From NCBI RefSeq assembly GCF_013408305.1, contig NZ_JACBZS010000001.1, positions 1,922,001 to 1,986,000 on the forward strand: a DNA stretch of 64,000 nt. Direction: 5' to 3'. Shown piece after piece: positions 25,724 to 34,198 of the stretch (within the stretch, counting starts at the first letter, position 1; each line of letters starts with the position of its first letter). This DNA is from Naumannella cuiyingiana (GTDB taxonomy: Bacteria; Actinomycetota; Actinomycetes; Propionibacteriales; Propionibacteriaceae). The position numbers and the translations under genes are program-made. The notes under the pieces are model-generated. The model had not been told where the DNA came from and did not search any database. It worked only from the letters and a program-made list of their open reading frames with translations.

Positions 25724-27166
25724 TCATCGCAGTACCGCCTCCATCACGTCCTTCGCGATCGGCGCCGCCAGGCGTCCGCCGGCGATGTCATTGCGCGGGA
25801 TGTCGGCCTCCTCGATGAAGACCGTCACGGCAACGGTCGGGTTGTCGGCGGGTGCGAAGGCGGTGAACCAGGCATACGGCGGCCGCTCCGGCGTGGTCTG
25901 CGCCGTACCGGTCTTGCCGCCCACGCCGATCCCGCTGATCTGCGCATTGGAGCCCGTGCCGTCCTCCACGACATTGACCATCATCTCGCGCAGGGCCCGG
26001 GCATTGTCCTCGCTCATCGCGGTGGACCGCACGCTCGGCCGCTTCTGACTGATCACCGACAGGTCCTCACCGCGGACGGTGCTGACCAGATAGGGGTCCA
26101 TCACCTTGCCGCCGTTCGCGATGCCGGCGGTGACCATCGTCATCTGCAGCGGGCTGGCCGCCACATCGCCCTGCCCGATCGCGCTGAGCGCGGTCTGCGG
26201 CGCATTCGGGTCGTCGGGGTAGCGGCTCGCCGCCGCCGCCAGCTCGGGCAGCGGCCGGGAGCCGAAGCCGAACCGGCTGGCCTGGTCGCGCAGCTTGTCG
26301 TCGCCGAGCTGCAGCCCGAGATTGGCGAACGCGGTATTGCACGAGACCCGCAGCGCCTGGTCGATGGTGATCCTGGTGCCGCCGCAGTTGGTGTCGTTGC
26401 CGAGCTGGGTGTTGGTCTGCGGCAGCGTCAGCTTGTCGGGGGAGTCGACCTGCGTGTCGGGGTTCATCCCGTCCTCCAGGGCGGCGGCCGCGGTGACCAG
26501 CTTGAATGTCGAGCCGGGCGGGTAGATCTCCCGGGCCCCGCGATTGGCCAGCGGACGGTCGGGATCGTCGTTCAGCCGGGTCCAGGCCGCGTTGGCGTCG
26601 GCGATGTCATGACTGGCGATCTCGTTCGGGTCATAACTCGGCGAGGAAACCATCGCCAGCACCTCCCCGGTCTGCGGATTCATCGCCACGACGGCGCCCT
26701 TGCGGCCGTCCAAGCCCTCCCACGCGGCCCGCTGGGCGGCCGGGTTGATCGTGGTCTCCACGGTGGCGCCGGTCGGCTTCTGCCCGGTGATGGTGTCCAT
26801 CAGCCGACGGATGAACAGCGAGTCGTCGGTGCCGGCCAGCTCGGTGTTGTAGGAGTTCTCCAGGGCGGTGCGGGCATGGTCGTAGGAGTAGTAGCCGGTG
26901 ACCGGCGCGTAGATCTCGGGATCGTCGGGATAGACCCGCTGGTAGCCGTACTGGTCGTCGACCGGCTCGGTGATCGCCAGCTCGGTCGGGCCGACGGCGA
27001 GGATCGGTCCGCGGTCCTGGCCGAACTCGGAGTCGCGGGCCCGCCGATTCGCCGGGTCGGCATTCAGCGTGCCCTCGCGGACCAGCACGGTGTAGGTGGC
27101 ATTGGCCAGCAGCAGCGCGAACATGATCATCGCGACGACGGAGACGCGGCGGATCGGGCGGTTCAT
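25724..27166 (-). CDS. pbpA: penicillin-binding transpeptidase PbpA
   Basis: The 480-residue class B penicillin-binding protein has an N-terminal membrane anchor (about 10-27) and a transpeptidase domain. Its active-site Ser219 lies in PPGSTFK, SCN is at 275-277, and KTGTAQ is near the C-terminus. It crosslinks peptidoglycan during division or elongation with its SEDS partner. Its ATG overlaps the stop of rodA by four bases, so synthesis of the pair is coupled. Confidence 0.95.
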   Translation of the reverse strand: MNRPIRRVSVVAMIMFALLLANATYTVLVREGTLNADPANRRARDSEFGQDRGPILAVGPTELAITEPVDDQYGYQRVYPDDPEIYAPVTGYYSYDHARTALENSYNTELAGTDDSLFIRRLMDTITGQKPTGATVETTINPAAQRAAWEGLDGRKGAVVAMNPQTGEVLAMVSSPSYDPNEIASHDIADANAAWTRLNDDPDRPLANRGAREIYPPGSTFKLVTAAAALEDGMNPDTQVDSPDKLTLPQTNTQLGNDTNCGGTRITIDQALRVSCNTAFANLGLQLGDDKLRDQASRFGFGSRPLPELAAAASRYPDDPNAPQTALSAIGQGDVAASPLQMTMVTAGIANGGKVMDPYLVSTVRGEDLSVISQKRPSVRSTAMSEDNARALREMMVNVVEDGTGSNAQISGIGVGGKTGTAQTTPERPPYAWFTAFAPADNPTVAVTVFIEEADIPRNDIAGGRLAAPIAKDVMEAVLR

Positions 27167-28560
27167 CGCTCACCACCACCGGACACGACCTGGGTGCGCT
27201 CCTCGTCGGGGATCGCCGGACGGGCCACGACGGGACGGCGTACCTGGTTGGAGATGATCAGCAGCAGGCCGGCGACGGTCCAGTTGGCGAGCAGCGAGGA
27301 GCCGCCCTGCGACATGAACGGCGTGGTCAGACCGGTCAGCGGCAACAGCCGCGTCACCCCGCCGATGATCGCGAACACCTGCAGCGCCAGCACGAAGGAA
27401 AGGCCGGCGGCCAACAGCTTGCCGAACGGATCCCGGGAGGCGAGGGCGGTACGCAAACCGCGCGCCACCAGCAGCGCGTAGATCATGATCACGGCCATCA
27501 GGCCGGCGGTACCCAGCTCCTCGCCGATGCTGGCGGAGATGAAGTCCGACTTCGCCAGCGGGGTACGCCAGGGCTGCCCCTCGCCGAGACCGGTGCCCGA
27601 CAGCCCGCCCCACGCCATCCCGAACTGGCCCTGGATGATCTGGAAGTTGCGATCGAAGTTGGCGAACGGGTCGAGCCAGGCCTGCACCCGCACCCGCACG
27701 TGGCTGAACGCGAAGTAGCCGCCGATCGCGCCGCCCACGAACAGCAAGGTGCCGAGGATCGGCCAGCCCGGCCGTTCGGTGGCGACGTAGAGCATCATCA
27801 CGAACAGCCCGAAGAACAGCAGCGAGGTGCCGAGATCGCGCTGGAAGACCAAGATCGCCATCGCGACGCCCCAGACGATCATGATCGGGCCGAGGTCGCG
27901 CGGCCGGGGCAGGTCGATGCCGAGCACCCGGGCGCCGGCCAGGGCGAGCACATCGCGCTTCTCGACCAGATAGCCGGCGAAGGCGATCGACAGCGCGATC
28001 TTGGCGATCTCCGAGGGCTGGAAGGAGAACGGCCCGACCCCGATCCAGATCCGGGCCCCGTTGATCTCCCGGCCGATGCCGGGAAGCATCGGCAACAGCA
28101 ACAACACGATGCTGGCCAGGCCGAGGGTATAGGTGAACCGCTGCAGCGGCCGATAGTCGCGAACCACGATCACGCCGAAGATCAACACCGCGACGGCGAG
28201 CACGCTCCACATCAGTTGGGTGGTGGCGTCATCGGTCGGCCGGTCGCTGAACCGGGTGGCGAGGTCCAGGCGGTGGATCATCACCAGTCCGAGCCCGTTC
28301 AGCGCGACGACACAGGGCAGGATCAGCGGGTCGGCATAGGGCAGCCGCCAGCGGATCACGGCATGGGCGGCGAGCGCCAGCCCGACCCAGATGCCGGCGA
28401 CCACCGGCAGGTTCGGCGGTGCCTCCTCGAGCAGGTTCACCGAGGTGATCCAGTAGCCGGCGATGCCGATCCCGCAGGCCAGCAGCAGCATCGCGAGTTC
28501 GACATTGCGGCGCTTGTGGTAGACGACGGTGGTGCCCGCCTCGGCGGTCGCGGCGCTCAT
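27163..28560 (-). CDS. rodA: RodA/FtsW-type SEDS glycosyltransferase
   Basis: The 465-residue protein has about twelve transmembrane segments. It shows the SEDS signature regions PFSFQPSEIAKIALSIAFAGYL and VFQRDLGTSLLFFGLFVMML, then AKSDFISASIGEELG and TPFMSQGGSSLLANW. SEDS proteins polymerise lipid II glycan strands with a class B penicillin-binding protein. The start at 28560 overlaps the pstP stop as ATGA; a longer open frame upstream is in the phosphatase coding region. It lies between pstP and pbpA in the usual actinobacterial order. Confidence 0.95.
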   Translation of the reverse strand: MSAATAEAGTTVVYHKRRNVELAMLLLACGIGIAGYWITSVNLLEEAPPNLPVVAGIWVGLALAAHAVIRWRLPYADPLILPCVVALNGLGLVMIHRLDLATRFSDRPTDDATTQLMWSVLAVAVLIFGVIVVRDYRPLQRFTYTLGLASIVLLLLPMLPGIGREINGARIWIGVGPFSFQPSEIAKIALSIAFAGYLVEKRDVLALAGARVLGIDLPRPRDLGPIMIVWGVAMAILVFQRDLGTSLLFFGLFVMMLYVATERPGWPILGTLLFVGGAIGGYFAFSHVRVRVQAWLDPFANFDRNFQIIQGQFGMAWGGLSGTGLGEGQPWRTPLAKSDFISASIGEELGTAGLMAVIMIYALLVARGLRTALASRDPFGKLLAAGLSFVLALQVFAIIGGVTRLLPLTGLTTPFMSQGGSSLLANWTVAGLLLIISNQVRRPVVARPAIPDEERTQVVSGGGER

Positions 28561-30116
28561 CCGCATTCCTGCGTGACGCCCGGGGTCGGGCTGGTGGTGG
28601 TCGGACTCGGGTTGGCGCTGCCCGTGTCCCGGGGGGCCGGCGTCGTGCCGGCGCTCGGCGATGCGCCCGGCGCCACCGACTCGCCGGTCCCGGGCGTCGG
28701 GCCGGGCGGCGCGGTCGGGGTCGGTTGCGGATCGAGCGGTGGTTCGGTGTTGCGCTGGGCGATGCACAGTTCGGCGGCCGCGCGCAGCTCCGCGACCGTG
28801 TTCCGGGCACCGGGCAGGTCGCTCGCGCGGATGTTCTCCGCGACCCGGTCGCGGAAGTAGCGGGGCAGGTCACTGACCCGGGTCTCGGTCACCTCCGAGA
28901 CCTGGGACAGCGGTACGCCGGCCACGTCATCGGGCAGGCCGCGGTAGATGGCGACGTTCTCGCCGGCCACCCCGACGTAGTACTGCGTACCGATCCAGGC
29001 GTTGCCGGCCAGCGCGCCGATGCCGAGCAGGACGACCGCGGCGAGCACGCCGAGGGCGATCCGCAGCCAGCGCCGCCGCGGGGGGCTGGTCGGTGCATAG
29101 CGCTCGTGTTCGTCGTCGCGCTCGGACTCGACCAGCAACTGTTCGTCGGACTCGGCAGCCGCGCGCTCGGCCGCCGTGCGGTGCCGGACGGCCGGGATCG
29201 CGCGCTCGGTCGCCGCGCCGAGCACGATCGGTTCGAGCGCCTCGGCGGGCGCGTCGGAGCCGGCGCCCGCGGCGGGGGGCGTGCGGACCAGGGTGTCCTC
29301 GGTGCCGTCGTCATTGGTCACGGGCTCGCCCAGCGGCGCTACCGCGGCCTCGCCGGTGCCGGTCGCCGCTGGCCGCTCATCATCGCCCTGGACGTCGGCG
29401 AGCACGATGGTGATGTTGTCGATGCCGCCGCCGGCGTGGGCGAGGTCGATCAGCTCGTCCAGCGCGTCGGTCAGCTCCGGCCGGCGCATCGCGCGGGTGA
29501 TCGACTCGTCATCGGTCAGCCCGGACAGTCCGTCGGAGCAGATCAGCAACCGGTCCCCGGGCTCGATGTCGACCAACTCCAGGTCGGGCTCGGTCGCGGC
29601 CTGGCCGTTCAGCACCTTCAGTAACAGATTCCGGTGCGGATGGGTGGCCGCCTCCTCCTCGGTGATCTTGCCCTCGTCGATCAGCGACTGCACCCAGGAA
29701 TGATCATGAGTGGTACGCCGCAGCTCGCCGTCGCGCATCAGATAGGCGCGGGAGTCGCCGATGTGGGCGAGCGCCAGCCGGTCGCCGTCGAAGAGGTACG
29801 CCGAGACGGTCGTGCCCATCCCTTCGAGCTCGGGGTCGTCGGCGACCAGATCGGCGATCTTGTCGTTGGCGCGGGTGATCGCGCCCGCCAGCAGCGCCAA
29901 CATGTCCTCGCCGCGCAGGGTGTGATCACGATCGGCGGCGGCACGCTCGTCCACCCGGCGGAACTGGTCGATGGCGACCGCGGAGGCAAGATCACCCGCC
30001 GCCGCGCCGCCCATCCCGTCGGCCACCACCAGCAGCCGCGGTGAGGCGTACCCCGAGTCCTGGTTGTTCTTGCGGACCGGGCCCGTCTCGGAGTGCGCGA
30101 TGAAACTGAGCTTCAT
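28557..30116 (-). CDS. pstP: PP2C-type Ser/Thr phosphatase (PstP/Stp)
   Basis: The 519-residue protein has an N-terminal PP2C domain with metal-binding Asp residues in QDSGYAS and VVADGMGGAAAG and in RLLICSDGLSGL and DNITIVLADVQ. A linker, one transmembrane segment (about 350-375) and an extracellular tail rich in Pro, Thr and Gly follow. It reverses phosphorylation by PknB. Its start overlaps the fhaB stop by one base and its stop overlaps rodA by four bases, consistent with one operon. Confidence 0.95.
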   Translation of the reverse strand: MKLSFIAHSETGPVRKNNQDSGYASPRLLVVADGMGGAAAGDLASAVAIDQFRRVDERAAADRDHTLRGEDMLALLAGAITRANDKIADLVADDPELEGMGTTVSAYLFDGDRLALAHIGDSRAYLMRDGELRRTTHDHSWVQSLIDEGKITEEEAATHPHRNLLLKVLNGQAATEPDLELVDIEPGDRLLICSDGLSGLTDDESITRAMRRPELTDALDELIDLAHAGGGIDNITIVLADVQGDDERPAATGTGEAAVAPLGEPVTNDDGTEDTLVRTPPAAGAGSDAPAEALEPIVLGAATERAIPAVRHRTAAERAAAESDEQLLVESERDDEHERYAPTSPPRRRWLRIALGVLAAVVLLGIGALAGNAWIGTQYYVGVAGENVAIYRGLPDDVAGVPLSQVSEVTETRVSDLPRYFRDRVAENIRASDLPGARNTVAELRAAAELCIAQRNTEPPLDPQPTPTAPPGPTPGTGESVAPGASPSAGTTPAPRDTGSANPSPTTTSPTPGVTQECG

Positions 30117-30589
30117 CAGCTGTCCAGCTTCAGTTGGGTACGCCCGATCCGCAAGGTGTCGGCGGGGGTGAGCTGCGTCGGCTGGGTGATCCGCTGCCCG
30201 TTGACATAGGTGCCATTGGTGGAGCCGAGGTCCTCGGCGACGATGATGCCGTCCGGGCGTACCGTCACCTGGCCGTGCCGGGTCGAGACGTAGTCGTCGT
30301 CGAGGATCAGTTGGCAGTCCGAGCTGCGGCCGATGCGCACCACGCCGCCCGCGAGGTCGGCCTCGATGCCCGCCTGCGGGCCGTTGCTGATCACCACCCG
30401 GCGCGGTGCACCGCGCTGGCGGCGCCGGCCGCGGCGGGGCTCGTCGAGGTCGGCGTGCGGCAGGTCAGCCGTGGCGACCTTGCGGCCGAAGATGTCGGTC
30501 CGGATGATCGATGCGCAGATCAGGATGAAGATCCACAGCAGCGCGAGGAAGGCCACCTTGATCACGGTGACGGCGATCGCCGAACCCAT
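30116..30589 (-). CDS. fhaB: FHA domain protein FhaB (FipA)
   Basis: The 157-residue protein has one N-terminal transmembrane segment (about 8-27), a basic linker and a C-terminal FHA domain with GRSSDCQLILDDDYVSTRHGQ and GSTNGTYVNGQ. FHA domains bind phosphothreonine on PknB-type kinases and their substrates. The membrane anchor and position match FhaB/FipA, which recruits division proteins. Confidence 0.92.
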   Translation of the reverse strand: MGSAIAVTVIKVAFLALLWIFILICASIIRTDIFGRKVATADLPHADLDEPRRGRRRQRGAPRRVVISNGPQAGIEADLAGGVVRIGRSSDCQLILDDDYVSTRHGQVTVRPDGIIVAEDLGSTNGTYVNGQRITQPTQLTPADTLRIGRTQLKLDS

Positions 30590-31315
30590 CTACTGCCCCG
30601 AGGGCGCGTGAACGAGCATCCGGGTGTTGCCGATCTCGATCCGGGTGCCGTCGCGTAGCTCCGCGGAGCGCACCCGTTCGCCGTTCACGCTGATGCCGTT
30701 GGTCGAACCGAGGTCGGTGATCGTGTAGGTCAGGTCCAGCCCGGAGCCGCCGACCTGGACCCGCGCATGGCGGCGCGAGATGCCCGGGTCGTTGATCCGC
30801 AGGTCGGCATCCGAGCCGCGGCCGATCGTGAAGCCGGGCGGGTTCAGCGGGTGCCGCATGCCGTTCACCTCGAGCACCAGCCGGGTGCGGCGCAGACTGC
30901 CGGTGGTCACCGGCTCGGCCGCGACACCGGCACTGCCGTCCACCTCGGCCACCGCCTCGGAGGAGACGTTGAACCGGCCCGTCGGCAGGTCCTCGTCGAG
31001 ATCGAAGTGCAACATGATCGGGCCGTTGAACTCATAGCCCATGTTGCCGGCGTGGCCGCGCAACTCCGGGATGATCTCCGCGGTCAGCTTCTTGCCGTAG
31101 GGGGTGAGCCGGTCGTAGTCGTGCTGGGACAGTTCGATGACGAACTCGTTGGGCACGAGCCGGCGGTGGCGGGAGAGGATCTGGGCCTTCGAGTCGAGTT
31201 CCTTCTGCAGGCGGGCGGCGATCTCGACGGGCTGCACGTCGCCCTTGAAGGCGCGCGCGAAGACGCCGTTGACCGCTCCCTCGATCCGCTTCTCGAAGCG
31301 GTCGAACACGCTCAT
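30590..31315 (-). CDS. fhaA: FHA domain protein FhaA with DUF3662 domain
   Basis: The 241-residue protein has an N-terminal DUF3662 domain (GVFARAFKGDVQPVEIAARLQKELD and VPNEFVIELSQHDYDRL). Its C-terminal FHA domain carries GRGSDADLRINDPGISRRHARVQ and GSTNGISVNGERV. In mycobacteria FhaA binds the pseudokinase MviN and links phospho-signalling to lipid II transport; here the linker is short. It is the first gene of the leftward operon, preceded by a purine-rich site. Confidence 0.94.
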   Translation of the reverse strand: MSVFDRFEKRIEGAVNGVFARAFKGDVQPVEIAARLQKELDSKAQILSRHRRLVPNEFVIELSQHDYDRLTPYGKKLTAEIIPELRGHAGNMGYEFNGPIMLHFDLDEDLPTGRFNVSSEAVAEVDGSAGVAAEPVTTGSLRRTRLVLEVNGMRHPLNPPGFTIGRGSDADLRINDPGISRRHARVQVGGSGLDLTYTITDLGSTNGISVNGERVRSAELRDGTRIEIGNTRMLVHAPSGQ

Positions 31316-31473
31316 CTCTCCTCCTCTCCTTCTCGATGGCTGCGGAAAACCCCCGGGTCGGCCGCGTTAGGGCCGACCGGCGCGACGCGCGGACACCCGA
31401 CGAGCGTACCCACCGGCGTCGATACTAATGGGGCCGCAGTGAACGGCACAGTTGCCGCTACCCGCGCGGCGGA

Positions 31474-32706
31474 TCAGGCGCCGGGTTCGGGCGCCCGGCG
31501 GCCGAGCAGGTAGTAGCGCGTGGTCGTCTCGCCGGCCTGCGGGCCGCGCAGGTACCACTCGATGTCGGTCAGGCCGGCCGCCTCGGCCGCGGCGCGGACG
31601 GAATCGGGCGGGTGCAGGACGAAGTCCAGGTCGATGGCGTGGCCGAACCAGCGGTCGAGGCCGATCACCTCCGCGCCCGCGTGCAGGGCGATCAGCAGCC
31701 AGCCGCCCGGCCGCAGCGGGCGGGCCAGCGCGGCGATCGCGGGCGCGAGCTCGGAGCCGGCGAGGTGGATCAGGGAGTACCAGGCGAGCACCGCGCCCCA
31801 GCCGTCCGCGCCGGTTGGGCGGAGCAGTTGGCGCAGGTCACCGACGGCATAGTCGCCCTCGGGGTGGCGCTCCCGGGCCTGTTCGACCATCTCCTCGGTC
31901 AGGTCGATGCCGGTCGCGTGCGCGCCGCGGCGATTCAGGTACGCCGTGACGTGGCCCGGCCCGCAGCCGGCGTCGGCGATCGGCGCGTCGCCGGCCAGGG
32001 CCGCGATCCGGTCCAGCAGCCAACGCTCGAACGGCAGGCTCTGCTCGCCGTCGGCGAGCTCGTCGTCGAAGTTGTCGGCATAGGAACGGGCGACCGTGCC
32101 GTAGGCGGCCCGGACCCGGTCGTCGCGGGCCGGCCCGCCGGCGGCGAGCACGCTGTCCAGGTCGGCCGCGGGCTCGGCCGGGGCGGCGCCGTCGGCGTGC
32201 TCGACCGGCCCGAGCAGGTGGATCCAGCGGGGGTCGTGCTGCCCGGCCTGGCGTGGCAGTTGGCGTACCAGCGGCTGCTCGGCGGCGGCCATCGCGGCGA
32301 GCTCGGTCTCGACGGCGGCGCGGTCGTCGAAGGCGTACAGGCGCTCGGTGCGGGTCTTCAGCGCGCCGGCCGGCTGCGGGCCGCGGAGCAACAGCACGGT
32401 CAGCAGCGCCCGCTGGGCCGGAGTCCAGCCCGCACGGTGGGCGATGGTCTGGGCGAACTTCACCGCCCGCTGGCCGGCGCCGGCCCAGGTGGTGGTGACG
32501 AGGTCGGCATCGCGCAGCCGCTTCAGGGTCTCGTTGACGGTGCGCTCGTCGTAATCGGTGACGGGTTCGCGGCTGGAGGTCTGGTTGGCGGCGGTACGCA
32601 CGGCGTTCAGCGTCAGCGGGTAGGAGCCCGGGACCGTGAGCTCCTTCTCCAACAGACTGCCGAGGATGCGCTGCTCCGCCGCGTCGAGCTGGGGCAGTTC
32701 GGTCAC
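31474..32706 (-). CDS. YceH (DUF480) winged-helix domain fused to a SAM-dependent methyltransferase
   Basis: The protein is about 410 residues. Residues 1-190 resemble YceH, with LGSLLEKELTVPGSYPLTLNAV, REPVTDYDERTVNETLKRL and QRALLTVLLLRGPQ; it contains tandem winged helices. Residues about 205-410 form a class I methyltransferase with IADAGCGPGHVTAYLNRRGA and VLAWYSLIHL. Starting GTG is at 32706, while in-frame ATGs at 32727 and 32730 are alternatives. YceH function is unknown in E. coli; the fusion suggests a DNA-, RNA- or protein-targeting modifier. It lies apart from its neighbours. Confidence 0.85.
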   Translation of the reverse strand: MTELPQLDAAEQRILGSLLEKELTVPGSYPLTLNAVRTAANQTSSREPVTDYDERTVNETLKRLRDADLVTTTWAGAGQRAVKFAQTIAHRAGWTPAQRALLTVLLLRGPQPAGALKTRTERLYAFDDRAAVETELAAMAAAEQPLVRQLPRQAGQHDPRWIHLLGPVEHADGAAPAEPAADLDSVLAAGGPARDDRVRAAYGTVARSYADNFDDELADGEQSLPFERWLLDRIAALAGDAPIADAGCGPGHVTAYLNRRGAHATGIDLTEEMVEQARERHPEGDYAVGDLRQLLRPTGADGWGAVLAWYSLIHLAGSELAPAIAALARPLRPGGWLLIALHAGAEVIGLDRWFGHAIDLDFVLHPPDSVRAAAEAAGLTDIEWYLRGPQAGETTTRYYLLGRRAPEPGA

Positions 32707-32776
32707 CGGATCATTGTGGCCCACCATCATCGTGGGCCAGTCGGGATAGTGGCCCAGTCGGGATTGGGATGATGGC

Positions 32777-34189
32777 TCAGGCGGGCGCGTAGCGGCGCAG
32801 CTGCTGGCCGGCCGCCAGGCCCGCGCGCATCTCCTCCAGGGTCGCCGGCGCGGCGCCGTGGGCGCGGGCCTGGACGAGCACATTGCCGAGCGCGGTCGCC
32901 TCGGTCGGGCCCGCCACCACCTCCCGGCCGGTCGCCGCGGCGGTGAGCCGGCACAGCGCCTCGTTCTGGGCGCCCCCGCCGACCACGTGCACGGTCGCGA
33001 CGCGACGCCCGGACAGCGCCGAGGCCTGCTCGATGGTCCGGGCATAGGCCCCGGCGAGGGAGTCGAGGATCACCCGCACCGTCTCGGCCCGCGTGCGGGG
33101 CTCGGGCCAACCGTCGCGTCGCAGCGCCGCGGCGATCCGCTCGGGCATCTCGCCCGGCGCGATGAACTCCGCGTCGTCGACGTCGATCACCCCGCCGCCC
33201 GTGGGCAGCGCCCCGGCCTCGGCGAGCAGCGCGGCCGGCGTACCCGACACGCCCCAGGCGCGCAGGCATTCCTGCAGCAGCCACAGCCCGCCGACATTGC
33301 GCAGGTAGCGGATCCGATCGTCCACGCCGCGCTCGTTGGTGAAGTTGGCAGCGCGGCTGGCCTCGTCCAGCACCGGCGCGTCCAACTCGACACCCACCAG
33401 CGACCAGGTACCGGACGACACGAAGGCGATGTCGCGATCCGCGGCGGGTACGCCCACGACGGCCGAGGCCGTGTCGTGGGAGCCGACGGTGGTCACCGCG
33501 GCGTCCAGACCCAGTCGGCGGGCCAGCTCCGGGCGCAACCGCCCGCGCACCGTGCCGGGCTGCTCGATCGCCGGCAGCAATCCCGGATCGATCCCGAGCG
33601 CGGCGAGCAGTTCGCCCGACCAGTCGCCGGTGCGCACGTCGACCAGGCCGGTGGTGGAGGCGTTCGTGGCCTCCGTGGACAGCGCCCCGGTCAGGTGGTG
33701 GGCGATCAGATCGGGCAGCAGGACGATGTGTGCGGCGCGGTCCCACAGCGGCCCGTCGCGTTCGGCGTCGAGCTGGTAGAGGGTGGTGAACGGCAGGTGC
33801 TGCAGCCCGTTGATCGCGTACTGGCGGGCCCGGTCCACGGCGGCGTCGACGCGCGGCACGGCGGTCGCCGTGCGCTCGTCGCGATAGGCGATCGGATCGG
33901 CCAGCGGCCGGCCCGCCGCGTCCAGCAGCCCGTAGTCGACGGCCCAGGTGTCGATCCCGATCGACTCGGTCTGCGGGAAGTCGCGGGCCAGCGCGGCCAG
34001 TCCGCGCTCGACCTCGGTGAGCAGGCGGCCGAGCTCCCAGCGCAGGTGGCCGTCGCGGCGTACCGCCCCGTTGGCGAAGCGGTGCACCGCGACGAGCTCG
34101 ACCCGCCGGGCGTCGACGATCCCCGCCATCACGCGGCCGCCGGAGGCCCCGATGTCGATCGCGCCGAAGACCCGGGGATTGATCACCAC
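32777..34189 (-). CDS. rhaB: rhamnulokinase
   Basis: The 470-residue FGGY-family kinase has FGAIDIGASGGRVMAG at the N-terminus, SIGIDTWAVDYGLLD and VTTVGSHDTASAVVGVP in the first half, then FVSSGTWSLVG and VVGGGAQNEALCRLTA at the end. The DTWAVDYG, SHDTASA and SSGTWS motifs are those of RhaB, which phosphorylates L-rhamnulose with ATP. A GTG start lies nine bases after the aldolase gene, so it is in the rhaI-rhaEW-rhaB operon. Confidence 0.94.
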   Translation of the reverse strand: MVINPRVFGAIDIGASGGRVMAGIVDARRVELVAVHRFANGAVRRDGHLRWELGRLLTEVERGLAALARDFPQTESIGIDTWAVDYGLLDAAGRPLADPIAYRDERTATAVPRVDAAVDRARQYAINGLQHLPFTTLYQLDAERDGPLWDRAAHIVLLPDLIAHHLTGALSTEATNASTTGLVDVRTGDWSGELLAALGIDPGLLPAIEQPGTVRGRLRPELARRLGLDAAVTTVGSHDTASAVVGVPAADRDIAFVSSGTWSLVGVELDAPVLDEASRAANFTNERGVDDRIRYLRNVGGLWLLQECLRAWGVSGTPAALLAEAGALPTGGGVIDVDDAEFIAPGEMPERIAAALRRDGWPEPRTRAETVRVILDSLAGAYARTIEQASALSGRRVATVHVVGGGAQNEALCRLTAAATGREVVAGPTEATALGNVLVQARAHGAAPATLEEMRAGLAAGQQLRRYAPA

Positions 34190-34198
34190 AGGCTCCGA

